DNA from: Polyangiaceae bacterium
Lineage (GTDB): Bacteria; Myxococcota_A; Polyangia; Polyangiales; Polyangiaceae
Direction: 5' to 3'
DNA: 64,000 bases
Assembly (NCBI GenBank): GCA_020633205.1
Contig: JACKEB010000013.1
Coordinates: 124,001-188,000 of the forward strand
The notes beneath the pieces were generated by a model that did not search any database, was not told where the DNA came from, and saw only the letters and a list, made by a program, of their open reading frames with translations. This document shows, in pieces, positions 41,836 through 49,798 of this stretch (positions are counted from its first letter, which is position 1; each line of letters opens with the position of its first letter). The position numbers and the translations under genes were made by a program.

Positions 41836-43500
41836 CTAGAAGCTGCCTTGTAAGCCGAAGCCCGGGACGGGGTGCTGCTTGCCTTGACGGTCCTGACTGT
41901 AGCCCACGACACCAGCGTATGGCAGCACGTCGACCGCTTGCGCCGTCTGGTTTGGGGCGTTGTCATAGAGCCCCTGGGTCTCCGACGGCGTCATCCAGTA
42001 TGCGATGAGCGCGCCTGCAACAGCCCCCGCAGCGACGCTACCCGCCCAGTAGCGGTTCTCTTTCTCGCCGGTGTCGTCGGAGAACACCAGGGGACTCGCC
42101 ACCGCGGCACCGGTGAGCGCCCCGAGCCCAATGCCCAAGTCGATCAACAAGGCGCGGGAGGCACTGATCTCGAACTGGGTGGCAAGTAACCCCGCGGAAA
42201 CGACGCCGAGGGCCGCGCCGTAACCCATGCCCCGGGTCGGCGTCTCGTCGGTCTTGCCGTCGATGCCCACTTGCGTCAGGCCACCGATCATCAGGCCAAA
42301 GAAGCCGCCGGAATGCGTGAGCACCGCGCCACCTTCGCCCATGCCTTTGAAGGTGAGCGCGAAGGTCGCCGAGCTGACGCCAATCGCTGCGCCGACCAAG
42401 CCGTAAGCGAACTGGTCTTCTTCGCGCACGTCGTAGCCGCTCGCGAGGAGCACCCCGGCCGACGTGGGCCAGACCATCGCGGCCGAGAGGTACCAGGCGT
42501 CGCCGAGACCGACGTCCCACTCATCCGCCACGATCATCGAGCCGCCGAGGCCGATGCCAGTACCCAGCGCGATCAGCGGATAGGTGAGCCGCGGATCATC
42601 GGAGCCGCTGGAGCGCTGCAGCGAGTAGCCGATGTAGCCCCCGAGCACCGCGCTGTTCAGCGCGAGCACCGCGCGGCCGTCGCCGCGAGCGCGATCCCGC
42701 GTCGTCAGCTGCACCGGGCTGCGATCTTGACCGCCACGGCCACCGCGGCCGACTTGCACCAGATCGCGCACCATCACTGCGAGGCGCACCTCGAGATCCC
42801 GCGGCGTGACCAGCTCCGTGCGCACCAAGAGCACCGAAGAGCCGGGCGCGACGACGGTCAAGCGAACGCGCAGCTTGCCACGCTCCGCGGCGAGCTCCGG
42901 GAGCAACACCCAATCGGTGCCTTCACCCAGCTCCGCGAGCGCATCTTGTGTCACGCGGTCGGCGTCGAAATCCGAGCGATCGGTCATGCCGAGGCTGAGG
43001 TTCATATCCTGAACCACTTCCGCGAGGATACTGTCCATCTTGCGCGCGTAGCGGAACAGGGTGCGGTGCTTCTCTCGCGTTGGGCGGATGAACTCCCCGG
43101 TGCTGCGGTCCACAGTCAGTGTGGGCAGCAACAACACGGACTCCATGTCCTCGTCGTCGTTGTCCAAGTCTTCGTCGAAGACGTCAGGCTTCTCGGCGGC
43201 TGAGTCCGCTGGGGGTGTGCTGTCGCCGTCTGCGGGAGCTGGCGGTGTGCTCGGTGTTGGCGCGGCTGGAGCAGCAGGTGGAGGCGCGCTCGGAGCGGGC
43301 CCCGTAGGCGCCGCTGGAGGCGAAGCTTGTGCTGCGGATGGTCCAGGGGGTGAGGCGCTACCCGCCGGGGCGGCGCCGCTCTTTGGCGCTGGCTTGGGTG
43401 GCTGGCTCTGGTCGGCGGGCTGCGCTGCCGCACGGCAAGGGACGATGCAACTCACCCCCAAACCTGCGATCAAAGCTAGAGCGGTGACTCGCCTCGCCAT
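41836..43500 (-). CDS. Envelope protein with Pro/Ala linker and multi-helix C-terminal half
   Basis: A 554-residue protein from ATG 43500. The signal peptide (about 1-27) is followed by a long Pro/Ala/Ser linker (about 30-95) and a very acidic stretch (DEDLDNDDEDMES). A periplasmic domain (about 120-235) has helix-strand alternation ending in LRVRLTVVAPGSSVLLVRTEL, somewhat like TolB/CsgG-type modules. From about 275 the protein becomes Gly/Ala-rich with repeated hydrophobic segments (for example LNSAVLGGYIGYSL, YGAALGVVSAGLLATQF, AGSVAAGAVAGALIAYWM), implying a membrane-embedded C-terminal half. Its stop codes GSF at the end. No family is recognised. It lies 119 bp after the outer-membrane protein gene on the same strand. 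Confidence 0.8.
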   Translation of the reverse strand: MARRVTALALIAGLGVSCIVPCRAAAQPADQSQPPKPAPKSGAAPAGSASPPGPSAAQASPPAAPTGPAPSAPPPAAPAAPTPSTPPAPADGDSTPPADSAAEKPDVFDEDLDNDDEDMESVLLLPTLTVDRSTGEFIRPTREKHRTLFRYARKMDSILAEVVQDMNLSLGMTDRSDFDADRVTQDALAELGEGTDWVLLPELAAERGKLRVRLTVVAPGSSVLLVRTELVTPRDLEVRLAVMVRDLVQVGRGGRGGQDRSPVQLTTRDRARGDGRAVLALNSAVLGGYIGYSLQRSSGSDDPRLTYPLIALGTGIGLGGSMIVADEWDVGLGDAWYLSAAMVWPTSAGVLLASGYDVREEDQFAYGLVGAAIGVSSATFALTFKGMGEGGAVLTHSGGFFGLMIGGLTQVGIDGKTDETPTRGMGYGAALGVVSAGLLATQFEISASRALLIDLGIGLGALTGAAVASPLVFSDDTGEKENRYWAGSVAAGAVAGALIAYWMTPSETQGLYDNAPNQTAQAVDVLPYAGVVGYSQDRQGKQHPVPGFGLQGSF

Positions 43501-43619
43501 GAAAAGACCCTGCCACAGCTGAACCACGGATGCTCGTGATGCGAGTGGGTGCACCGACGTGGATGCCTGCCGCACCGATGCAGCCCGCAAAGGCGGCAAC
43601 GGGGGCAGGCGCCGGAGCA

Positions 43620-45236
43620 TCAGAACATCACGGTGGCGTTGAGCCAGGCTTCGAAGGCGTTCGAGTCGTCGACCTTGAAGCGGCGCCCGGGCACGTTGAT
43701 CGGGGCGCGGTAGTTGGGGTTCGGAATGCCCGTGGGGGTCGGCGTGACTTGCCTTGGGTCGCCCCGGCGGCAGGGACCTGCCTTGCCAACGTCGTTTGCG
43801 AAGTCGGGATTACACGGCTGATCGAAGCTGATCAGGTGGCTCTGCACGATGGTGTAGGCGCCGCCGACGTTGAACTTCACGTACTCTCCAGCTTGCCAGA
43901 CGAAGTCAGCGCTCAGGCGGTACTCGCCGTGCTGCTGCACGTCGGTGAGTCCGGTGAAGTAGACCTTCTGAGAGGCCGGGTTCACCACGGAGACATCGGA
44001 ACCCGGACGCTCACGCTGGTATTCGGCGAAGGCCGGGTAGCGCAGCGACGGCGCGTCGCTCGAGCCCAGGGCGTCGAAGAGCTCCGAGTAGTCGCGACCC
44101 TCGGACACGTAGGTGCCGGAGAAGCGGAAGTCGATCGCCACGCGCTGGTATTGATCGCGAACCTCCCAGGGGATCACGTTCAGACCCATCACGATGGTTC
44201 CGCGCAGCGGTGGGTGATTCACGAGGGAGCCCTTGAGATCCGACTGGCCGTAGTCGCTGGACTCGTTCTGGAACTCGAACAGCGCTTTGAAGCCACCGTA
44301 GGGCTCGATGTACTTGATGCGCTTCGACAGGTAGGTGTGCACCTCGAGGCCGGTGGTGCCCCGACCAACGCCCGCCTCACGGGAGCCGCCCTTGCTGCCG
44401 TCCAGCTGGAGGTTGTCGCCGTTGGTGTCGTCGAAGAACTCGTTGGGCTGACCATCGCGATCGATGTCACCGGGCTGCGCGCACTTCTTTTGCGTGGTGC
44501 CAGGCAGGTTGAGTCCCTGAGTCGACTCGCTGCACGCGTGCATCGGCTCGGACACGTTGAAGCGCCCTTCAAAGCCGAACACCCAGGTCGGCTTCGACGA
44601 ATCGCGGTACTGATTCATGATGCCGAAGTCGAGGCCAACCGCGAGGTACTCGATGCCGCTACGGGTCGGTGACTTGAACGGGATCGTGAAGAGCTGCTCG
44701 CCTGGCTCGCCTTGAGCGACGATGGAGGCTTGCTTGTCGCTGCCCTCGAGAGACTTCAGCTCGCGATCGTTCGACAGGATGATCGGCAAGCGGATGATCA
44801 GCGCGAGGTCCTTGAAGATGCCGATCTCTGCCTTGGTGTTGAGGCGCGCGGTGGTCTCCGAATACTCAGCTACGTTCATCCCCGACGCGGTGTAGCCACC
44901 CCCCGCGAGACCGCCCTGATCGATGAACGTCTCGCGGCGGATCTTCGCGCTCTTCCAGGTCTGCTGGTAGCCAAGCGTCAGGCTCAGGTCGAACTGGTCA
45001 TCGCCGTCGAAGGCGTCCACCACGTTCGTGATTTCCGACGGTTCGCCCAACACGTTGGGCTCCGTGACCTTGCGCGGCTCCTCCGCGAACGCGGTCGTGC
45101 TCAGCAAGCTCACGCTCGTCAAAGCGAAGAGCGCTGTGAGTCGAGGCCGACCGACCAACGAACTGAAGGGAGCGCCAAGGACTCCACCCACGCCTGCGCC
45201 CATGCGCTGACGAAAACTAAGGTCGCGTTTGCTCAT
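43620..45236 (-). CDS. Outer-membrane beta-barrel-like protein
   Basis: A 538-residue exported protein. The signal peptide is long and basic (about 1-51, cleavage near AFAEE). The mature part consists of many amphipathic strands ending in aromatic residues (FDLSLTLGYQQTW, YLAVGLDFGIMNQ, TWVFGFEGRFNVSE, YVKFNVGGAYTIVQSHLI), and the chain ends with a Phe (ATVMF), both typical of outer-membrane barrels. Two Cys-containing loops (HACSESTQ, KKCAQPGDIDRDGQPNEFFDD) lie outside. It may be a porin- or FadL-like transporter or a surface protein; no family is recognised. It lies upstream of the gene at 41836 on the same strand and may share its transcript. Confidence 0.82.
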   Translation of the reverse strand: MSKRDLSFRQRMGAGVGGVLGAPFSSLVGRPRLTALFALTSVSLLSTTAFAEEPRKVTEPNVLGEPSEITNVVDAFDGDDQFDLSLTLGYQQTWKSAKIRRETFIDQGGLAGGGYTASGMNVAEYSETTARLNTKAEIGIFKDLALIIRLPIILSNDRELKSLEGSDKQASIVAQGEPGEQLFTIPFKSPTRSGIEYLAVGLDFGIMNQYRDSSKPTWVFGFEGRFNVSEPMHACSESTQGLNLPGTTQKKCAQPGDIDRDGQPNEFFDDTNGDNLQLDGSKGGSREAGVGRGTTGLEVHTYLSKRIKYIEPYGGFKALFEFQNESSDYGQSDLKGSLVNHPPLRGTIVMGLNVIPWEVRDQYQRVAIDFRFSGTYVSEGRDYSELFDALGSSDAPSLRYPAFAEYQRERPGSDVSVVNPASQKVYFTGLTDVQQHGEYRLSADFVWQAGEYVKFNVGGAYTIVQSHLISFDQPCNPDFANDVGKAGPCRRGDPRQVTPTPTGIPNPNYRAPINVPGRRFKVDDSNAFEAWLNATVMF

Positions 45237-45298
45237 GCCTGAGAGACCCTCACCCGTGCCTGCCGGACGCTAACGGCGCCAGGCCAAAACTGTCAACA

Positions 45299-46288
45299 TC
45301 ACTCGCCCTTATCCTGGGCACTCGGCGCCTTCCGCGCGGGCATCGGCACCTCGCGCCACTTGGTGTCTGCGGCTTCAAGCCGACCTTCTAGGGCGCTCAG
45401 CGGCCCGCCTTTGGCGTCTCCAGCGCCCACACTGGCCCACGCCTCCGCACAAACTTTCCGGGCTTTTCCCCGAGACTCCGCGTGATCTCGGGCTCGCGTG
45501 CCCAGGTTGCCTCGCGTTGCGCGGTCTCCAGCCGAGCTCGGTGCCGGGGCAGCGTTTGTCGGCGCCAGAACCTCCTGAGCGAGCTTTGCAGCCTGCAGTG
45601 CGCTTTCCTCGCACGCCTTGACCAGCACCTCGCTGCGCTTCGCGTCCGCCGGGGGGCCGAGGAGCTTGCCCTGTTGGGTCGCCTGAACCTCCGCTTTCCC
45701 CTTCAGGGTGGAGCCCGGCGCCGGCGCGAGCAGCGCGTTTCCGGTCTCTACCGCGACGGCGGTCTCCGTTCGGGTCACCTTCAGCGTGAGCTTGGTGTCA
45801 CCCCACCACACGCTCCCCTGAGGCGTGGCGACGCGCACCTGAGCGCCGGGCCGCATGCCCGAGCCGGAGCCAGACTTGAGGTCTCCGTAGGCCAGCCACA
45901 CGTCCTCCTCGCCTCGCGGGCATGCGCGAAGCCGCGCCGGACCCATCACGCTCCACTGGCGTGCGCTGGCCGTGTGTTGGACGTCGACGCGCTCACCCTT
46001 GGCAAGTTCCAGCCACTTCTCTCCCGCGGTGAGTTCGCCCTGCTTCGCCGCGGCGTCTCCCAGCTTCACCGCGCCGGTCACCGCCATCAGTCGACACTGG
46101 GGAGTCGCGGCGGGCGCGACCCGGGGGACCAAGCTGCTGTGCGCAGGGGGAGCGCTGTTACTCGCTGCAGCCTGGGCAAGGCTGCCCGTCGACGACGATC
46201 CGCTTGCTGACGGCGCGCTCGTTGCCTGATCGTCGCAGGCACTGCAAAGCATGAGCAACACGCCCAAAATCCAGCGCTTGGCGATCAC
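45299..46288 (-). CDS. FecR-like lipoprotein
   Basis: A 329-residue lipoprotein (lipobox CSAC, Cys18) with a Ser/Ala/Pro linker. The FecR-type beta domain (about 65-195) has LMAVTGAVKLGDAAAKQGELTAGEKWLEL and a RVATPQGSVWWGDTKLTLKV segment, as in FecR proteins that carry signals or fold around peptidoglycan or envelope partners. The C-terminal third is Ala-rich helix with a pair of Cys (LVKACEES and RKVCAEA). Its ATG overlaps the upstream stop by four bases (ATGA at 46285-46288), so translation is coupled with the phosphatase-CNB gene. Confidence 0.82.
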   Translation of the reverse strand: MIAKRWILGVLLMLCSACDDQATSAPSASGSSSTGSLAQAAASNSAPPAHSSLVPRVAPAATPQCRLMAVTGAVKLGDAAAKQGELTAGEKWLELAKGERVDVQHTASARQWSVMGPARLRACPRGEEDVWLAYGDLKSGSGSGMRPGAQVRVATPQGSVWWGDTKLTLKVTRTETAVAVETGNALLAPAPGSTLKGKAEVQATQQGKLLGPPADAKRSEVLVKACEESALQAAKLAQEVLAPTNAAPAPSSAGDRATRGNLGTRARDHAESRGKARKVCAEAWASVGAGDAKGGPLSALEGRLEAADTKWREVPMPARKAPSAQDKGE

Positions 46289-47655
46289 GACTCATCCAGC
46301 GTGAGGGGAGGCAGCATGACCAGCGTCTTGCGATCCTCTTCTTCATCCTCGGGATAGATCTCCGTGGTCACGTCTTCCGCGAGCTCCTCCTTCGCGGAGC
46401 TCAGCTCCTTGTTCGTTGCGGCGAGCCTATCCGCGAGGACACAGGTGAACTGCCACAGGAGCTTCACCGCGAGCTGATGCTCCTTGCGCAGGATCTCGAA
46501 GAACTCCGTGCGTCGGATCACCATCAGCTCCGCCGGTCCATCCGCAACGACCGTCGCGCTCCGCGGCTGACTGCGGATCAGCGCCATTTCGCCGACGTGT
46601 TCTCCTGGACTCAGCGTCGTCAGCACTGCGTCGCCGTGCATCACCTTCACGCGTCCGCTGAGCACGATGAACAGCTCGTCGCCGGTATCGCCCTCCTTCA
46701 TCACGAACTGCCCGTCGTTGAACTGAACGGCGTCCGTGACCTGCAGCACCCGCAGGATCTCGCGATCGTTCAGCGGACGGAACAGCGGCATGCGAGCGAG
46801 GATCTCGCGCTTCAATGCGAGCTTGCGCGCGCGCTCATCGCCGGCTTCACCCGTCTTGAAGGTGATCACCAATGCGGTGATGTTGTCTTTTCCCCCGAGC
46901 TCGTTGGCGGTGTCGACGAGTGTCCGAACGGCGTCGTTCTCGTCCTCGGTGCGCAGCAGCTTGCCCAGGCCCTCGAGGTCGTCCTCGAAGTACATGCTGA
47001 GCCCGTCGGAGCAGAGCAACAGCCGATCGTCTGCCGCCAGGTCGAGCACCAGGGTGTCGGGCTCGACGTGCTCGTAAACACCGACGGCGCGGGTGACGGC
47101 GTTCTTCTGCGGGAGCTGCTCGACCTTCTCGCGCGACATTTTCTTGCGCTTGAGCAGCTCGTTCATCACGTTGTGATCTTCGGTGACCTGCTCGATCGCG
47201 CCGTTGCGCAACAGGTAGAGTCGGCTGTCCCCAACGTGGACGATGAACGCCTCGCTACCGATGATCAGGGTGCCGACGAGGGTGGTGCCCATGCCTCGCT
47301 TCGAGTCGTCGGCCTTGGCCGCTTCATGCACCCGGCTCGAGCAGCGATTCACCGCAAACTCGAGGATATTCATGATGTCGCGGCGACTCACTCGCTCCGC
47401 GCCGCTCTTCTTGGCGCGGTAGTCTTCGATCATCTCCCACTCGCGCTTGAGTTCTTCATGGAAGGCCCGCACGGCGATGGCGCTGGCGACTTCTCCTGCG
47501 GCGTGGCCGCCCATGCCGTCGCAAACCAGGAACAGGCTCATTCGGCGATCCACGAGGAAATTGTCCTCGTTGTGCTCGCGCTGTTTCCCTACGTCGGTCA
47601 GAGCTGCAAACTGCAGCGGCTCGCCTTCGGTGGTGGTCTCGACAGCCTCTTGCAT
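46285..47655 (-). CDS. PP2C protein phosphatase fused to a cyclic-nucleotide-binding domain
   Basis: A 456-residue cytoplasmic protein from ATG 47655. The PP2C domain (about 13-265) has QREHNEDNF, CDGMGGHAAGE (45-55) and HVGDSRLYLLRNGAIEQVTEDH. LLCSDGL and KDNITALVI provide the remaining metal-binding Asp residues, so it should be an active Mg/Mn-dependent Ser/Thr phosphatase. A cyclic-nucleotide-binding domain (about 299-405) has the phosphate cassette GEMALIRSQPRSATV, close to that of cNMP-binding proteins. A charged tail with an acidic run follows. It may reverse Hanks-kinase signals under cAMP or c-di-GMP control; ligand binding is inference. It is coupled to the FecR-like gene. Confidence 0.93.
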   Translation of the reverse strand: MQEAVETTTEGEPLQFAALTDVGKQREHNEDNFLVDRRMSLFLVCDGMGGHAAGEVASAIAVRAFHEELKREWEMIEDYRAKKSGAERVSRRDIMNILEFAVNRCSSRVHEAAKADDSKRGMGTTLVGTLIIGSEAFIVHVGDSRLYLLRNGAIEQVTEDHNVMNELLKRKKMSREKVEQLPQKNAVTRAVGVYEHVEPDTLVLDLAADDRLLLCSDGLSMYFEDDLEGLGKLLRTEDENDAVRTLVDTANELGGKDNITALVITFKTGEAGDERARKLALKREILARMPLFRPLNDREILRVLQVTDAVQFNDGQFVMKEGDTGDELFIVLSGRVKVMHGDAVLTTLSPGEHVGEMALIRSQPRSATVVADGPAELMVIRRTEFFEILRKEHQLAVKLLWQFTCVLADRLAATNKELSSAKEELAEDVTTEIYPEDEEEDRKTLVMLPPLTLDES

Positions 47656-47825
47656 TGGCGTCGAGAATAGCCAGCTCGCTACAGCATTACTACAGCTCCG
47701 GGGCACCCGATGCCGCCCTCGGTGGAATGTTCGTGGTGCAGTGTCCTTGAGCTGCGTTCTGCGCATTCATTTTTCGCGGAACAATCTTTTCCTTTCGCTG
47801 TGAGGCGACCTCGTCCCACGAATCC

Positions 47826-48530
47826 TCACACCACCCCCAGGTCCAGCATCGACGCGGCGCCTCCGCGGGCAACGACGATGTGATCCAGGAGCGGCGTGCC
47901 CAACAGACGCGCCGCCTCAACCAGGTGGCGGGTCATGTCCACGTCATCGGGGCTCGGCGTGGGATCGCCGCTCGGGTGGTTGTGGACCAAGATGAAGGCG
48001 CTCGCACCGTCGCGAAGCGCAGGCCGCAGCACATCCCGTGGAAGCAGCGCGCAGCCGTGCAGGCCGCCTTGGGCTACGCGCCGGCTCTGAATCAGTCCGT
48101 TCTGCCCGTCCAACGTCAAGAGCCAGACCTCTTCGTGATCGAGAGTAGCGAGACGCGGCCGCGCCCAGTCGACCACCGCTTCGAAGTGGTCCAAGCAGCG
48201 GCGCTTGCCGCTGAGGTCGCAGAGCAAGCTGCGCGCGCCCAGCTCGAGGGCGCTCAGCAGACGGAGCGCCTGGCCCTCCAACAACCCGAACTCAATCAAG
48301 CCCGCGACTCCGAGTCGGCGGAGCCCCGGCAGCCCGCCGCACTCACTGAGCAAGCTTTGGGCGAGCTCCTCCGCATCCGGTCCGGTGCGCGTCGCGCCCA
48401 GAACGCCGCTCAGCAGTTGTAGATCGCTTTGTTCCCCCGGGGAAACGAGAAGCCGACGTTGGCCATCGACTCGGAGCCGACGGCTCTGCGTGTGAGGACG
48501 GGCTTGGGGGGGAGGTTGCACTTCGAGCAT
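47826..48530 (-). CDS. radC: RadC-family JAMM/MPN protein
   Basis: A 234-residue protein of the RadC family. A helix-hairpin-helix-like N-terminal part (about 30-110) precedes the JAMM domain (about 115-232). The metal motif is LVHNHPSGDPTPSPDD (His183, His185, Ser193, Asp196), with Glu134 upstream, so the metalloprotease-like site is intact. The old DNA-repair name is not supported by later work; the function is unclear. The first 30 residues are basic and less conserved, so the true start may be slightly downstream. It lies 123 bp after the cinA-like gene on the same strand. Confidence 0.9.
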   Translation of the reverse strand: MLEVQPPPQARPHTQSRRLRVDGQRRLLVSPGEQSDLQLLSGVLGATRTGPDAEELAQSLLSECGGLPGLRRLGVAGLIEFGLLEGQALRLLSALELGARSLLCDLSGKRRCLDHFEAVVDWARPRLATLDHEEVWLLTLDGQNGLIQSRRVAQGGLHGCALLPRDVLRPALRDGASAFILVHNHPSGDPTPSPDDVDMTRHLVEAARLLGTPLLDHIVVARGGAASMLDLGVV

Positions 48531-48653
48531 GCCGAAGCCTCAGCAAGGTCCATGCCCGCTCCGAACCAGAGGAAAAGCGTCGCCCAGCCACACACCGCCA
48601 CTGGCGGCTGGCGGCCTCTGCGCATGTTGACCGTCGAGCCGCGACTTGGTGGA

Positions 48654-49418
48654 CTACTCCACCCGCTGAGGCTCGCCTTCGGGCAGCAACTGCAGGAACT
48701 CATCGAGTGCCGGTTGCAACACCACTTCGGACGCCGCGTCGAAGGTGATCTTCGTCTTGTAGTCTGGGCTGCGCCAGCGCGGATACGAGCCAACGGCCAC
48801 TTCGCTGTGATGCGCTACGACCTGATCCAACAGCGGCTTGAGATCGCCTTCATCCATCTTGGTGAACACCGCGCGACTCAGAAAGCGCTGGGTGCCGACG
48901 AGGTGGGCCTTCACGAGCAAGAGCTTCATGCGGAAGACCTCCGGCACGCCCGGCAACACCCACACGTTGCGCATCACGATCGTGGGCCAGGGGACCTCCT
49001 CGCTGCTGAGTAGCTCCGCGCCTTCGGGTACCAGGGCCATGCGCTGGTGACCTTCGTGATAGCGTTCGCCGTAGGCGCGCTGGAGCAGCGCCTCGACATC
49101 AGCGTGCACCTGAGCTTCGACCCCGAACGCCTTCGCGACGCCTTCGATCGTGATGTCGTCGTGGGTCGGTCCAACTCCGCCGCTCGTGAAGACGACGTCG
49201 TGAGTCTCGCTCAGCGCCTTCACTTCGTTCGCGATGTTGTCCAGATCATCGCCGATCAGGTTGACGCGACAAAAGCGAATGCCCAGCGTGCGAAGCAGCT
49301 TGGCGAGCTCATAGATATTTTCTTCGCGGATTTTTCCGCTGAGGAGCTCGTCACCAATGATCAGCGCAGCGGCGGTCGAGACGCTGCGCTTCTCAGCCGG
49401 GCTCTGCTCAGCGCTCAT
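48654..49418 (-). CDS. CinA-type molybdopterin-binding domain protein
   Basis: A 254-residue protein with the MoCF-biosynthesis (MoaB/MogA) fold found at the N-terminus of CinA. It has AAALIIGDELLSGKIREEN, LRTLGIRFCRVNLIGDD, VVFTSGGVGPTHDDITIEGVAKAFG and IVMRNVWVLPGVPEVFRMKL. The C-terminal nicotinamide-mononucleotide-amidase domain of full CinA is absent; the chain ends after a short CinA-like middle region. Such short forms are common and of uncertain function. Its ATG overlaps the xseB stop by four bases, so the two are translationally coupled. Confidence 0.9.
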   Translation of the reverse strand: MSAEQSPAEKRSVSTAAALIIGDELLSGKIREENIYELAKLLRTLGIRFCRVNLIGDDLDNIANEVKALSETHDVVFTSGGVGPTHDDITIEGVAKAFGVEAQVHADVEALLQRAYGERYHEGHQRMALVPEGAELLSSEEVPWPTIVMRNVWVLPGVPEVFRMKLLLVKAHLVGTQRFLSRAVFTKMDEGDLKPLLDQVVAHHSEVAVGSYPRWRSPDYKTKITFDAASEVVLQPALDEFLQLLPEGEPQRVE

Positions 49419-49696
49419 CGCTCATCCTCCAGGTCTTCCACGATGGGCTCGCCAGACCGATCGAAGCTCAGGAGTTTTTCAACGCGCTGCTCAGCCGCAT
49501 CCAGGCGCTGCCCCGATGCGCGCGCCAAGCGGATCCCCTCTTCGAATAGATCGAGGGACTCATCTAGCGGCAGGTCGCCCTCTTCCAGGCGCTCGACGAT
49601 TTCCCCCAGGCGGCGCACCGCATCCTCGAAGGAGAGGGCGGGTGCCTCGGCTTCAGGCACCGACGTACCCCCAGTCTTTGCTCGCTTCGTCGCCAC
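49415..49696 (-). CDS. xseB: Exodeoxyribonuclease VII small subunit
   Basis: A 93-residue helical protein. The core LSFEDAVRRLGEIVERLEEGD-type helix, followed by LPLDESLDLFEEGIRLARASGQRLDAAEQRVEKL, is the XseB signature (about 22-74), with basic and Pro-rich ends. It forms the regulatory arm of ExoVII with XseA, which degrades single-stranded DNA. No xseA gene is in this window. The GTG start at 49696 is preceded by AGGAGG. It overlaps the cinA-like gene by four bases. Confidence 0.95.
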   Translation of the reverse strand: MATKRAKTGGTSVPEAEAPALSFEDAVRRLGEIVERLEEGDLPLDESLDLFEEGIRLARASGQRLDAAEQRVEKLLSFDRSGEPIVEDLEDER

Positions 49697-49798
49697 GCCT
49701 TGCCTCCTACCACAACCCGCAGTCAGGACCCGCGAACGCGGAATTCAATCGTCCTCGCGCCCGAGCCTCTTGCTACGGCGGGCGGCCTTGTCCGCTCC

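Noticed and set aside
43530..44672. A 380-codon plus-strand frame across the outer-membrane protein gene
   Set aside because: It is antisense to a clear exported protein with signal peptide and barrel pattern.
46477..47670. A 397-codon plus-strand open frame antisense to the PP2C-CNB gene
   Set aside because: A shadow of a well-supported gene; composition typical of antisense reading.
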